Shown one piece after another: positions 40,846 through 50,610 of a stretch of DNA of 64,000 nucleotides (position 1 is the stretch's first letter; the number at the start of each line of letters is the position of its first letter). Origin of the DNA: JALYUM01 sp036688685 (lineage in GTDB: Bacteria; Pseudomonadota; Gammaproteobacteria; Burkholderiales; Burkholderiaceae_D); assembly GCF_036688685.1 (NCBI RefSeq), contig NZ_JAQQPS010000005.1:1-64000 (forward strand), in the 5' to 3' direction. The notes beneath the pieces were generated by a model, which saw only the letters and a program-made list of their open reading frames with translations, did no database searches and was not told the DNA's origin. A program made the translations under genes and the position numbers.

Positions 40846-42453
40846 ATGCCCCACATCGAGAGCAAACTCAACCCGCGTAGCGCGGACTTCCAGGCCAACG
40901 TGACTGCCATGCAAGCCGTGGTGGACGACCTGCGCGCCAGGGTAGCGACCATCGCCGCTGGCGGCGGAGAAGCCGCCAGTGCAAAACACGTCGCGCGCGG
41001 CAAACTGCTGCCGCGCGAGCGCGTGCAGATGCTGCTCGACCCAGGCACGCCCTTCCTCGAATTCTCGCAACTGGCGGCCTACGCCATGTACGACGGCGCG
41101 GCGCCGGCGGCCGGCATCATCACCGGGATCGGGCGCGTGGCGGGCCAGGAGTGCGTGATCGTCTGTAACGACGCCACCGTCAAGGGCGGCACCTATTACC
41201 CGATGACGGTCAAAAAACACCTGCGCGCCCAGGAAATCGCCGACCAGAACCACCTCCCCTGCATCTATCTGGTCGACTCGGGCGGCGCCAACCTGCCGAA
41301 CCAGGACGACGTGTTTCCTGACCGCGACCACTTCGGCCGCATCTTTTTTAATCAGGCGAATTTATCGGCCAAGGGCATTCCGCAAATCGCCGTGGTCATG
41401 GGCTCCTGCACGGCCGGCGGCGCCTACGTGCCGGCAATGAGCGACGAATCGATCATCGTCAAGGAGCAGGGCACCATTTTCCTGGGCGGCCCGCCGCTGG
41501 TGAAAGCGGCCACCGGGGAAGTCGTCACTGCGGAAGATCTGGGCGGCGGCGACGTGCACACGCGCCTGTCCGGCGTGGTCGACCACCTGGCGCAAAACGA
41601 TTTACACGCTTTGTCGCTGGCGCGCACCATTGTCGGCAATCTGAATCGCGTGAAACCGGTGCAGGGCGCGCCGCGCGCGCCGGTGGAACCGCACTATCCG
41701 GCCCAGGACCTGTACGGCGTGATCCCGGTCGATACGCGCAAACCGTTCGACGTGCGCGAAGTGATCGCACGCGTGGTCGACGGCAGCGAATTCGACGAAT
41801 TCAAGGCACGCTACGGCACCACCCTGGTCTGCGGTTTCGCCCACATTTATGGCGTCAAGGTGGGCATCATCGCCAACAACGGCATCCTGTTTTCCGAGTC
41901 GGCGTTAAAAGGCACGCATTTTATTGAACTGTGCTGCCAGCGTAAAATTCCGCTCGTGTTCCTGCAAAATATCACCGGCTTCATGGTGGGCCGCAAATAC
42001 GAAAACGAGGGCATCGCCCGCAACGGCGCCAAGATGGTGACCGCTGTCGCCACCGCGGCCGTCCCCAAATTCACTGTCATCATCGGCGGCAGTTTCGGCG
42101 CCGGCAATTACGGCATGTGCGGGCGCGCTTTTTCTCCGCGCTTTCTCTGGATGTGGCCGAATGCGCGCATCTCCGTCATGGGCGGCGACCAGGCCGCGTC
42201 GGTGCTGGCCACCGTCAAGCGCGACGGCATCGAGGGCAAGGGCGGCCAATGGACGGCGGACGAAGAAGCCGCGTTCAAGCAACCCATCAAGGACCAGTAC
42301 GAACACCAGGGCCACCCATACTATGCATCCGCGCGCCTGTGGGACGACGGCGTGATCGACCCGGCCGACACGCGCATGGTGCTGGGCCTGGGACTCTCGG
42401 CGGCATTGAATGCGCCTATCGAAGACACCAAGTTCGGCGTCTTCCGCATGTAA
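40846..42453 (+). CDS. liuB: Methylcrotonyl-CoA carboxylase, carboxyltransferase (beta) subunit
   Basis: 535 residues, usual length. The carboxyltransferase fold shows ARGKLLPRERVQMLLDPGTP near the start, GSCTAGGAYVPAMSDESIIV (oxyanion region, about residue 185), GGADVHTRLSGVVDHLA-like and IGGSFGAGNYGMCGRAF (about 410). It transfers CO2 from carboxybiotin to 3-methylcrotonyl-CoA in leucine breakdown, with the biotinylated alpha subunit encoded at 47.7 kb. AAGGA precedes ATG 40846. No isovaleryl-CoA dehydrogenase gene (liuA) is next to it. Confidence 0.95.
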   Translation: MPHIESKLNPRSADFQANVTAMQAVVDDLRARVATIAAGGGEAASAKHVARGKLLPRERVQMLLDPGTPFLEFSQLAAYAMYDGAAPAAGIITGIGRVAGQECVIVCNDATVKGGTYYPMTVKKHLRAQEIADQNHLPCIYLVDSGGANLPNQDDVFPDRDHFGRIFFNQANLSAKGIPQIAVVMGSCTAGGAYVPAMSDESIIVKEQGTIFLGGPPLVKAATGEVVTAEDLGGGDVHTRLSGVVDHLAQNDLHALSLARTIVGNLNRVKPVQGAPRAPVEPHYPAQDLYGVIPVDTRKPFDVREVIARVVDGSEFDEFKARYGTTLVCGFAHIYGVKVGIIANNGILFSESALKGTHFIELCCQRKIPLVFLQNITGFMVGRKYENEGIARNGAKMVTAVATAAVPKFTVIIGGSFGAGNYGMCGRAFSPRFLWMWPNARISVMGGDQAASVLATVKRDGIEGKGGQWTADEEAAFKQPIKDQYEHQGHPYYASARLWDDGVIDPADTRMVLGLGLSAALNAPIEDTKFGVFRM

Positions 42454-42464
42454 AGGAAGCAAAA

Positions 42465-43250
42465 ATGGATTTTCAGGCGATCGACATCACCATGCATGCC
42501 TACGTCGCCACCGTGACGCTCAATCGTCCCGAGGTACGCAACGCGTTCAACAGCGCCACCATCGCCGAACTGGCGCTGGCCTTCGATGAACTGGGCCAGG
42601 ACGAAGACATCCGCGCCATCGTGCTGGCCGCAAACGGCCCGGCCTTCTGCGCCGGCGCCGATCTGCACTGGATGAAGGAAATGGCGGGCTACTCGGACAG
42701 CGAAAACCTGGCTGACGCCACGCGCCTGGCCGACATGCTGCGCACGATTTATTTGTGCCCGAAACCGGTCGTGGCAAAAATCCAGGGTGACTGCTACGCG
42801 GGCGGCATGGGGCTGGCGGCCGCCTGCGACATCGTCGTCGCTGCCGATACCGCCCATTTCTGCCTGAGCGAAGTCAAACTCGGCCTGATTCCCGCCACCA
42901 TCGCGCCGTACGTCATCAAGGCGATGGGAGAACAGGCCGCGCGCCGCTACGTGCTGACCGCCGAACGCATCACGGCTAACGAGGCGCACCGGATCGGTTT
43001 CGTCCACGAACTGGCCACGTCCGACGCCCTCGACGCCGCCGTTGCGACCATCATCAAAGCGCTGGTCTCGAACAGCCCGCATGCAGTGCGACAAGCCAAA
43101 GTGCTGGTGCGCGACATCGCCGCAAAAACCATCGACCAGGCGCTGGTGGCCGACACCGCAGGACGCATCGCCGCCATCCGCTCCTCCCTGGAAGGCCGCG
43201 AAGGCGTGGCCTCCTTTTTAGAAAAACGTAAACCATCGTGGCTGTCTTGA
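42465..43250 (+). CDS. liuC: Methylglutaconyl-CoA hydratase (enoyl-CoA hydratase family)
   Basis: 261 residues, crotonase fold. The CoA/oxyanion regions are NGPAFCAGADLHWMKEMAGY and GDCYAGGMGLAAACDIVVAA; SEVKLGLIPATIAPYV completes the signature. By position between the two methylcrotonyl-CoA carboxylase subunits and HMG-CoA lyase, it hydrates 3-methylglutaconyl-CoA to HMG-CoA. AAGGAAG lies ahead of ATG 42465. It overlaps the bioA start by 13 bases. Confidence 0.93.
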   Translation: MDFQAIDITMHAYVATVTLNRPEVRNAFNSATIAELALAFDELGQDEDIRAIVLAANGPAFCAGADLHWMKEMAGYSDSENLADATRLADMLRTIYLCPKPVVAKIQGDCYAGGMGLAAACDIVVAADTAHFCLSEVKLGLIPATIAPYVIKAMGEQAARRYVLTAERITANEAHRIGFVHELATSDALDAAVATIIKALVSNSPHAVRQAKVLVRDIAAKTIDQALVADTAGRIAAIRSSLEGREGVASFLEKRKPSWLS

Positions 43251-44587
43251 ATCACTCAACTTCGAACGACTGGGTCGCGCGCAGCCTGCGCAGCGTGTGG
43301 CACCCATGTACCCAAATGCAGCACCACGAACAAATGCCGCTGGTCGCCATCAAAAATGCGCGCGGCGTGTACCTGTACGACCATGACGGCAAACGCTACC
43401 TCGACGCCATCAGCTCCTGGTGGGTCAACCTGTTCGGCCACGCCAACCCGAGAATCAACGCGGCATTGAAAGAGCAGCTCGATACGCTCGAACACGCCAT
43501 GCTGGCCGGTTTTACCCACGAGCCGGTGGTGGAATTGTCGGAGCAGTTATCCAGCCTGACGAACCACGTTCTCGGCCATGCGTTTTACGCCTCCGACGGC
43601 GCCTCCGCCGTTGAGATTGCACTCAAGATGAGTTTTCACGCGTGGAGGAATGCCGGCCGCCCGGACAAGCAGGAATTCGTCTGCGTCCAGGGCAGTTACC
43701 ACGGCGAAACGATCGGCGCGCTGGCCGTCACCGACGTGGCCCTGTTCAAGGATGCCTACGGCCCGCTGCTGCGCGCCGCACGCGTGGTGACCTCGCCCGA
43801 TGCCCGTAACGCCCTGCCCGGCGAGACGGCCCAGGACGTGGCGCGCCGCGCCGCCGCCGACGTCGAAACGCTGTTCGAGGAGCGCGCCGACAAGATCGCC
43901 GCCTTCATCGTCGAGCCGCTGGTGCAATGCGCCACCGGCATGGCGATGCACGACCCGCTGTATCTGACGCTGGTACGCGAACTGTGCGACCGCTTCGACG
44001 TGCACCTGATCGCCGATGAAATCGCCGTCGGCTGCGGGCGCACAGGCACGTTTTTCGCGTGCGAGCAGGCCGGCATCTGGCCCGATTTCCTGTGCCTGTC
44101 GAAAGGCATCAGCGGCGGCTATTTGCCCTTGTCGCTGGTACTCACGAGGGACAGCATTTACCAGGCGTTCTACAGCGAAGACATCCGGCGCGGCTTCCTG
44201 CACTCGCACTCGTACACCGGCAATCCGCTGGCCTGCCGCGCCGCGCTGGCCACGCTGCAGATTTTCAGGGACGACGACGTGCTGGCGCAAAACCGCGTCA
44301 AGTCGGCTGCCATGATGGCGGCATTGGCGCCGCTGGCGCAGCACGCGCGCGTGGCCAACCTGCGCCAGCGCGGCACCATCTTCGCGTTCGACGCCATCGA
44401 GCCGGACGCGAACAGGGTGTCGACGTTCTCGCGCCGCTTCTTTGCCACCGCGCTGGAGCACGAACTGATGCTGCGCCCGATCGGCCGCACGGTATACTTG
44501 ATGCCGCCGTATATTCTCGACCCCGAACAAATCGCCGACCTGGCGGCGCGTACCCGCGCGGTGTTTGAAACGACCCTATGGAACTGA
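43238..44587 (+). CDS. bioA: Adenosylmethionine-8-amino-7-oxononanoate aminotransferase
   Basis: 449 residues. GTG 43238 overlaps the liuC end; a TTG at 43247 is an alternative. The class III aminotransferase features are WHPCTQM near the start, GYHGETIGALAVTD-like segment (SYHGETIGAL), LIADEIAVGCGRTGTFFA with the PLP Asp, and CLSKGISGGYLPL with the PLP Lys. It makes 7,8-diaminopelargonate from KAPA and S-adenosylmethionine. It starts a bioA-F-D-B run inserted in the liu operon. Confidence 0.96.
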   Translation: MAVLNHSTSNDWVARSLRSVWHPCTQMQHHEQMPLVAIKNARGVYLYDHDGKRYLDAISSWWVNLFGHANPRINAALKEQLDTLEHAMLAGFTHEPVVELSEQLSSLTNHVLGHAFYASDGASAVEIALKMSFHAWRNAGRPDKQEFVCVQGSYHGETIGALAVTDVALFKDAYGPLLRAARVVTSPDARNALPGETAQDVARRAAADVETLFEERADKIAAFIVEPLVQCATGMAMHDPLYLTLVRELCDRFDVHLIADEIAVGCGRTGTFFACEQAGIWPDFLCLSKGISGGYLPLSLVLTRDSIYQAFYSEDIRRGFLHSHSYTGNPLACRAALATLQIFRDDDVLAQNRVKSAAMMAALAPLAQHARVANLRQRGTIFAFDAIEPDANRVSTFSRRFFATALEHELMLRPIGRTVYLMPPYILDPEQIADLAARTRAVFETTLWN

Positions 44588-45765
44588 TCGCCGCCATCGA
44601 GCGCCAGCTCGCCGCCATCGGTGCGCAAGGTTTGACGCGCCGGCGCCGCACGGCCGAGACAAGCTGCGCACCGCACCAGACGGTCGACGGCCGTGCCATG
44701 CTGGCGTTCTGCGCCAACGATTACCTGGGCCTGGCCGCCCATCCCGCCATCATCGCCGCGCTGCAGGAAGGCGCCGCGTTGTACGGCGCCGGCAGCGGCG
44801 CCTCGCACCTCGTCAGCGGCCATGGGCGCGCGCACGCGCAATTCGAGGAGCACGTCGCCGCCTTCATGGCGCCGCACATCCCCGACGTGCGCGCGCTGTA
44901 CCTGTGCACCGGCTACATGGCCAACCTTGCCGTATTGTCCGCGCTGGGGGCGGACCAGAATGCGATGATTTTTTCGGAGGCGTTGAACCACGCCTCGCTG
45001 ATCGACGGCGCCCGCCTCGCCCGCGCAGGCGTGAGCGTGTACGCGCACGGCGACGTGGCCATGCTGGAAGGCCAGCTGGCGGCCAGCACGGCATCAACCA
45101 ACATCGTCGTCACCGACAGCGTGTTCAGCATGGATGGCGACCTGGCGCCGTTGCCAGGCCTGCTGGCCCTGTGCGAGCGCTATGGCGCCTGGCTGGTGGT
45201 CGATGACGCCCATGGCTTCGGCGTGCTCGGTGAAAACGGCCGCGGCGCGCTCGAACATTTTAATTTGTCGTCGCCACACCTGGTGTATGTCGGCACGCTC
45301 GGCAAAGCGGCCGGCGTCGGTGGCGCTTTTATTGCGGCCCACGCCAGCGTGATCGAACTGCTGGTGCAGCGCGCGCGCCCGTATATTTATACGACGGCGG
45401 CGCCGCCGGCGCTGGCGCATGCGCTGCTCACGAGCCTGGACATCATCGGTGGCACTGAGGGAAAAGCGCGCCGCCGCCACCTGGCACAGCTGATCCACCA
45501 TCTCGATACGGCGCTGTCCTTAAAACGCTGGCAGCGTCCCGCGTCGACGACACCGATTCAACCGATTATCATCGGGGGCAACGACGAGGCCATGCAGGCC
45601 GCCGCCAGCCTGCACGCGCAGGGGCTGTGGGTGCCTGCGATTCGCCCGCCGACCGTCCCCGCCAACACGGCACGCCTGCGCGTGACCCTGTCGGCGTCGC
45701 ATACACAAGCCGATGTCGCGCAGCTCGCCGCCGCCATCAATACCCTGGAAGGGAACGTCCCATGA
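44578..45765 (+). CDS. bioF: 8-amino-7-oxononanoate synthase
   Basis: 395 residues, overlapping bioA by ten bases. PLP alpha-oxoamine synthase signatures: FCANDYLGLAAHP, GSGASHLVSGHGRAHAQFE, VVDDAHGFGVLGENGRGALE and YVGTLGKAAGVGGAFI with the Schiff-base Lys. It condenses pimeloyl-CoA or pimeloyl-ACP with L-alanine. Its stop overlaps the bioD start (ATGA), so the biotin genes are translationally coupled. Confidence 0.96.
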   Translation: MELIAAIERQLAAIGAQGLTRRRRTAETSCAPHQTVDGRAMLAFCANDYLGLAAHPAIIAALQEGAALYGAGSGASHLVSGHGRAHAQFEEHVAAFMAPHIPDVRALYLCTGYMANLAVLSALGADQNAMIFSEALNHASLIDGARLARAGVSVYAHGDVAMLEGQLAASTASTNIVVTDSVFSMDGDLAPLPGLLALCERYGAWLVVDDAHGFGVLGENGRGALEHFNLSSPHLVYVGTLGKAAGVGGAFIAAHASVIELLVQRARPYIYTTAAPPALAHALLTSLDIIGGTEGKARRRHLAQLIHHLDTALSLKRWQRPASTTPIQPIIIGGNDEAMQAAASLHAQGLWVPAIRPPTVPANTARLRVTLSASHTQADVAQLAAAINTLEGNVP

Positions 45766-46589
45766 CCACCAGCCTGAACGAACCGGAACTGCCGGTCATG
45801 CCGGATACCGAGCTTGCGCCGGTCACCATGCCCGACATCGAACCCGTCAACGAGCCCGAACTGCAAGGTGCCCTGGAAGGCATCGTGCCGCGCTTCAGCT
45901 GTTTCGTCACCGGCACCGACACGGAAATCGGCAAGACGCTCATTTCCAGCGCGATCCTGCACCTGCTGGTGGCCAGCGGCCAGCGCGCCTGCGGCATGAA
46001 ACCGATCGCAGCCGGCGCCAGCGTCGGCGCCGACGGCCTGCTCCACAATGAAGACGCCGACATGCTGGCCGCAGCCGGCAATGTGCGCCTGCCGCAGCAC
46101 ATTACGACTCCCTACATGCTCAAGGAGCCGGCGGCGCCGCATATCGCCGCCGCGCTGGAAGGCGTGACCATCGAGGCGGTGCCGATCATCGCGGCCTTTG
46201 CCGAAATTCTCGGCGCATCGGATGCCGTCGTGGTCGAAGGCGTGGGCGGCTTCCACGTGCCGCTGTCCGACGATTTCGACACGGCCGACCTGGCCGCGCA
46301 GCTGAACTTACCGGTCATCCTCGTCGTCGGCCTGCGCCTGGGCTGCATCAGCCACGCGCTGCTGACGTTTGAGGCGGTGGTGCGGCGCGGCCTGGTGATT
46401 GCCGGCTGGGTCGCCAATGAAGTCGACCCGGACATGGCTTTTATGGACGAGAATGTCGCCGCGCTCGAACAACGCATACCCGCACCGCTGCTGGGCCGCG
46501 TACCGCGCCTCGATGCGCCGACCGCCGCCGCGGCAGCGCACTATTTACATTTGCACGGTCTGCCAGGCTGGCCCACCGTCCGCAATTAA
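45762..46589 (+). CDS. bioD: Dethiobiotin synthetase
   Basis: 275 residues. The P-loop is FVTGTDTEIGKT (about residues 46-57), with GMKPIAAG and EGVGGFHVPLSD further on. It closes the ureido ring of dethiobiotin using ATP and CO2. About 45 residues, rich in Pro and Glu (NEPELPVMPDTELAP), precede the P-loop; usual BioD begins close to it, so this is a species-specific extension or the true start lies inside. The coupled ATGA supports the longer form. Confidence 0.94.
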   Translation: MTTSLNEPELPVMPDTELAPVTMPDIEPVNEPELQGALEGIVPRFSCFVTGTDTEIGKTLISSAILHLLVASGQRACGMKPIAAGASVGADGLLHNEDADMLAAAGNVRLPQHITTPYMLKEPAAPHIAAALEGVTIEAVPIIAAFAEILGASDAVVVEGVGGFHVPLSDDFDTADLAAQLNLPVILVVGLRLGCISHALLTFEAVVRRGLVIAGWVANEVDPDMAFMDENVAALEQRIPAPLLGRVPRLDAPTAAAAAHYLHLHGLPGWPTVRN

Positions 46590-46614
46590 TTCACTCTAGA
46601 TACAAGGAAATACC

Positions 46615-47643
46615 ATGAACGCACCCGTCTCTTTCCACCCGCCTGCCGCGGCCATCACCGTCGCCGATGACGCAACCTGGCCCGTGGCCGACGTGCTGGC
46701 GCTGTTCGAGCTGCCCTTCAACGACCTGATGTTCCGCGCCCAGACCACGCACCGCGCCAATTTCCCCGATGGCGACGTCGAACTGGCCACGCTGCTGTCA
46801 ATTAAAACCGGCGGCTGCGAAGAAGACTGCAGCTACTGCCCGCAGGCGGCGCGTTACGACACCGGTGTGGAAGCGAAAAAAATCCTCGGCATCGAGACGG
46901 TGCTGGACGCCGCCCGCCAGGCCAAGGCGAATGGCGCCACGCGTTTCTGCATGGGTGCCGCCTGGCGCAGCCCGAAAGAGCGCGACATGGAAAAGGTCGA
47001 AGAGATGGTGCGTGAAGTCAAAGCGCTGGGCCTGGAAACCTGCGCGACCCTCGGCATGCTCGAAGAGGGACAAGCGCAGCAATTGAAAGCCGCCGGCCTC
47101 GATTACTACAACCACAACCTCGACACCGCACCCGAGTTCTACAGCAACGTGATCTCCACGCGCGAATACCAGGACCGCCTCGACACCCTGGGTCGCGTGC
47201 GCAACGCCGGCCTGAAGGTCTGCTGCGGCGGCATCGTCGGCATGGGCGAATCGCGCCGGCAGCGCGCCGGCCTGATTGCGCAACTGGCGAATTTGAATCC
47301 TTACCCGGAATCGGTGCCGGTGAATCACCTGGTGCAGGTGGAAGGCACGCCGCTGCACGGTATCGACCCGCTCGACCCGCTCGAATTCGTGCGCACCATT
47401 GCCGTGGCCCGCATCACGATGCCGCAAGCGCGCGTGCGCTTGTCGGCCGGGCGCCGCCAGATGGGCGAAGCGGTGCAGGCGATGTGCTTCCTGGCCGGCG
47501 CCAATTCGATTTTCTACGGCGACAAGCTGCTCACCACCGACAACCCGGAAGCGAACGACGACCGCGCGTTGCTGGAAAAGCTCGGCCTGCATACCCGCGC
47601 CGCCATGCTCGATTCGGCGCCCAAAGCCAGCTGCGGCGGCTGA
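46615..47643 (+). CDS. bioB: Biotin synthase
   Basis: 342 residues, radical SAM enzyme. The cluster-binding CEEDCSYCPQ gives CxxxCxxC (about residues 64-71); KTGGC, YNHNLDTAPEFY and GGIVGMGESRRQR follow the BioB pattern, with CFLAGANSIFYGDKLLTT near the end. It inserts sulfur into dethiobiotin. It lies 25 bp after bioD. The final C-terminal APKASCGG is typical. A run of bioAFDB without bioC or bioH is seen, so pimelate supply must be elsewhere. Confidence 0.97.
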   Translation: MNAPVSFHPPAAAITVADDATWPVADVLALFELPFNDLMFRAQTTHRANFPDGDVELATLLSIKTGGCEEDCSYCPQAARYDTGVEAKKILGIETVLDAARQAKANGATRFCMGAAWRSPKERDMEKVEEMVREVKALGLETCATLGMLEEGQAQQLKAAGLDYYNHNLDTAPEFYSNVISTREYQDRLDTLGRVRNAGLKVCCGGIVGMGESRRQRAGLIAQLANLNPYPESVPVNHLVQVEGTPLHGIDPLDPLEFVRTIAVARITMPQARVRLSAGRRQMGEAVQAMCFLAGANSIFYGDKLLTTDNPEANDDRALLEKLGLHTRAAMLDSAPKASCGG

Positions 47644-47682
47644 CCCCATTCACCCTCAACGCTTCACCTCCGAAGGCTGCGC

Positions 47683-49695
47683 ATGTTCACTAAAATCCTG
47701 ATCGCCAACCGCGGCGAAATCGCCTGCCGCGTCGCCGCTACCGCGCGCCGCATGGGCATCCGCACGGTTGCCGTGTACTCGGAAGCCGACGCCGGTGCGA
47801 AACACGTGGCGGTCTGCGACGAGGCCGTGCTGATCGGCCCGGCCGCGGCCAAGGAGAGCTATCTGAAGGGGGATGTGATCATCGCCGTGGCGCTGGCCGC
47901 GGGCGCGCAGGCGATTCACCCGGGCTACGGCTTCCTGTCGGAGAACGCCGATTTCGCCGATGCGTGTGCGGCGGCAGGCCTGGTATTCATTGGCCCGCCG
48001 GCATCGTCGATGCGCGCGATGGGTTCCAAGTCGGCCGCCAAGACGCTGATGGAAAAAGCCAACGTACCGCTGGTGCCCGGCTACCACGGCGAGTCGCAGG
48101 ACCCGGACTTGCTGCAGCGAGAAGCGGACCGCATCGGCTATCCGGTGCTATTGAAAGCTAGCGCCGGTGGCGGTGGCAAGGGCATGCGCGTGGTCGACCG
48201 GTCGGAAGATTTAGCGGCGGCACTGGCATCCTGCAAGCGCGAAGCGATCAGCTCCTTCGGTGACGACAAAGTGCTGCTTGAGAAATACCTGCAACGCCCG
48301 CGCCACATCGAAATCCAGGTGTTTGCCGATACCCAGGGCAACTGCGTCTACCTGCACGAGCGCGATTGCTCCGTGCAGCGGCGCCATCAGAAGGTGCTGG
48401 AAGAAGCACCGGCGCCGAACATGCCGCCCGAACGCCGCGCGGCGATGGGCGAAGCGGCGGTCGCTGCGGCCAAAGCCGTGGGCTATGTCGGCGCCGGTAC
48501 CGTTGAATTCATCGCCAACCAGGACGGCTCGTTCTACTTCATGGAGATGAACACGCGCTTGCAGGTCGAGCATCCTGTGACCGAAATGATCACGGGGACC
48601 GACCTGGTCGAATGGCAGCTGCGCGTGGCTGCCGGCCAGCCGCTGCCGCTGCGCCAGGACCAGTTAACAATGCACGGCCATGCGATCGAAGCCCGTATCT
48701 ATGCGGAGAACCCGGAGAAGGGTTTTTTACCGTCGATCGGTACGCTGCGCCATATGGATACGCCGGATGCAGTACATTTCGAGCTGGGCGGCATGGCGGG
48801 AAGTACTGCAGGCGGCGTGCCCGCATCGGTGCGCATCGATTCGGGCGTGCGCGAAGGCGACGCGATCTCGCCGTTTTACGATCCGATGATCGCCAAACTG
48901 ATCGTCTGGGGCGCGGACCGCACGCAGGCGCTCGCGCGCATGGGTCAGGCCCTGGCCGAGTTTCAGATCGTCGGCCTGGCCACCAATATCGCGTTTTTGA
49001 AACGCCTGGTCGAGGGCCAGGCCTTCTCCAGCGCGGACCTCGACACGGGCCTCATCGAGCGCAATGGCGACACCTTGTTCCCGCCCGTGACGCCGACACC
49101 CGTCGGTGCGCTGGCGCTGGCAGCGATGGCGCTGGTAGGCGGTGAACACACGGGTGCGAGCGACCCGTGGGCGAATGCGTCGGGCTGGCGCCTGAACGGC
49201 AACTACCAGCGCACGCTGGCTTTCAGCGACGAGCATGCCTACGACGTGGCGCTGACCTATCGCGCCGGCGGTTGGCGCATGGAAGTTGACGGTGTGGCGA
49301 GCGACCTGACGCTGGCTGCGCGCGATGGCGCCACGCTGTCGATCCGGCTGGGCGCCAGCGCCATGCACGGCACCGTGCGGCGCGATGGCGACCTGTTTCA
49401 CGTCTTCACCGGCGGACGCCATTACACTCTGACTTACCACGACCCGATGGCGCATGCCGGCGAAGTCGAAGCGGTGGGCGGACGCTTGACCGCGCCGATG
49501 CCGGGCAAGGTCGTGGCCATCCTGGCGCAAGCCGGGCAGGACGTCAGGAAGGGCGAGCCGCTGGTGATCATGGAGGCGATGAAGATGGAGCACACTATCG
49601 GCGCGCCGTCCGACGGCGTGGTCGAAGAACTGCTGTATGCGGTGGGCGACCAGGTCGCCGACGGCGCGCCGCTGCTGGCGTTCAAGGCTGCGTAG
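47683..49695 (+). CDS. liuD: Methylcrotonyl-CoA carboxylase, biotin-carboxylase/BCCP (alpha) subunit
   Basis: 670 residues. Biotin carboxylase N-domain begins KILIANRGEIACRV; the ATP-grasp loop is KASAGGGGKGMRVV, with HIEIQVFADTQGN and RDCSVQRRHQKVLEEAP. The C-terminal biotinyl domain has the biotinylation site EAMKMEH (about residue 632). It carboxylates its own biotin, then LiuB transfers the CO2. It follows bioB by 39 bp, so a biotin enzyme and its cofactor pathway share one array. Its TAG overlaps the next start by one base (TAGTG). Confidence 0.95.
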   Translation: MFTKILIANRGEIACRVAATARRMGIRTVAVYSEADAGAKHVAVCDEAVLIGPAAAKESYLKGDVIIAVALAAGAQAIHPGYGFLSENADFADACAAAGLVFIGPPASSMRAMGSKSAAKTLMEKANVPLVPGYHGESQDPDLLQREADRIGYPVLLKASAGGGGKGMRVVDRSEDLAAALASCKREAISSFGDDKVLLEKYLQRPRHIEIQVFADTQGNCVYLHERDCSVQRRHQKVLEEAPAPNMPPERRAAMGEAAVAAAKAVGYVGAGTVEFIANQDGSFYFMEMNTRLQVEHPVTEMITGTDLVEWQLRVAAGQPLPLRQDQLTMHGHAIEARIYAENPEKGFLPSIGTLRHMDTPDAVHFELGGMAGSTAGGVPASVRIDSGVREGDAISPFYDPMIAKLIVWGADRTQALARMGQALAEFQIVGLATNIAFLKRLVEGQAFSSADLDTGLIERNGDTLFPPVTPTPVGALALAAMALVGGEHTGASDPWANASGWRLNGNYQRTLAFSDEHAYDVALTYRAGGWRMEVDGVASDLTLAARDGATLSIRLGASAMHGTVRRDGDLFHVFTGGRHYTLTYHDPMAHAGEVEAVGGRLTAPMPGKVVAILAQAGQDVRKGEPLVIMEAMKMEHTIGAPSDGVVEELLYAVGDQVADGAPLLAFKAA

Positions 49696-50609
49696 TGAAC
49701 ATCCTGCTGTACCGCAGCGATGGCCAGACGTCCGACTGGGAAGCGGCGTTCCGGGCCGCGCTGCCGGATGCGCAGGTGCGCACCTGGATAGCCGGCGACG
49801 CCGCGTGCGACTACGCGGTGATCTGGGCGCCGCCAGCCGAACTGGTAGCCCGGCTACAGAATGTCAAAGCCATCTTCCTGATGGGCGCCGGGGTCGACGC
49901 CATCCTCAAATTCGGCGCGGCGCTGCCCCCTGCCCCGATCATCCGCCTGGGTGACGCCGGCATGGGCATGCAAATGGCGGAGTACGTCACGCACGCGGTA
50001 CTGCGTTATTTCCGCCGGTTCGACGACTACGAGCGCCAGGCGCGCCAGGGCGCCTGGCAGCCACTGCCGGCACATGACAAACAGGATTTTACGGTCGGTG
50101 TGCTGGGCCTCGGCCAGCTCGGTCGCAGCGTCATCGAGGCGCTGCGGCCATTCGGCTTTCCGCTGCGTGGCTGGAGCCGCAGCCCAAAAACCATCGCCGG
50201 AGTCGACTGCTTCGACGACCTCGACGCATTTTTATGCGGCACGCGCGTGCTGGTGTGCCTGCTGCCGCTGACGCCTGAGACCAATCAGCTGCTGGACCAT
50301 GCGCGCCTGTCGCTGCTGGCACGAGGCGGCGTGGTCATCAACGTCGCCCGCGGCGCGCACATTGACGACGACGCCCTGCTCGCGCTGATCCGCGCCGGCC
50401 ACCTGGCCGGCGCTACCCTGGACGTGTTCCGTGACGAGCCGCCGGCGCCGGACCACCCATACTGGGGCGAGCCGCGCGTGACCATCACACCGCACATTTC
50501 CGCACTGACCCTGGTGCCTGAAGCCGTACGCCAGATCGCCGCCAAGATGCAGGCGCTGGCACGCGGCGAAACCGTGGCCGACATGGTCGACCGCACGAAA
50601 GGTTACTGA
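49695..50609 (+). CDS. Glyoxylate/hydroxypyruvate reductase A-like D-2-hydroxyacid dehydrogenase
   Basis: 304 residues from GTG 49695, overlapping liuD. The NAD(P) motif is VGVLGLGQLGRSVIEAL (about residues 137-153), followed by GWSRSPKTI, whose Arg-Ser favours NADPH. The VINVARGAHIDDDAL and PHISALT (His) motifs complete the active site. It resembles E. coli GhrA. Its place between liuD and liuE is unexpected for leucine breakdown, and its substrate there is unknown. Confidence 0.9.
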   Translation: MNILLYRSDGQTSDWEAAFRAALPDAQVRTWIAGDAACDYAVIWAPPAELVARLQNVKAIFLMGAGVDAILKFGAALPPAPIIRLGDAGMGMQMAEYVTHAVLRYFRRFDDYERQARQGAWQPLPAHDKQDFTVGVLGLGQLGRSVIEALRPFGFPLRGWSRSPKTIAGVDCFDDLDAFLCGTRVLVCLLPLTPETNQLLDHARLSLLARGGVVINVARGAHIDDDALLALIRAGHLAGATLDVFRDEPPAPDHPYWGEPRVTITPHISALTLVPEAVRQIAAKMQALARGETVADMVDRTKGY

Positions 50610-50610
50610 T

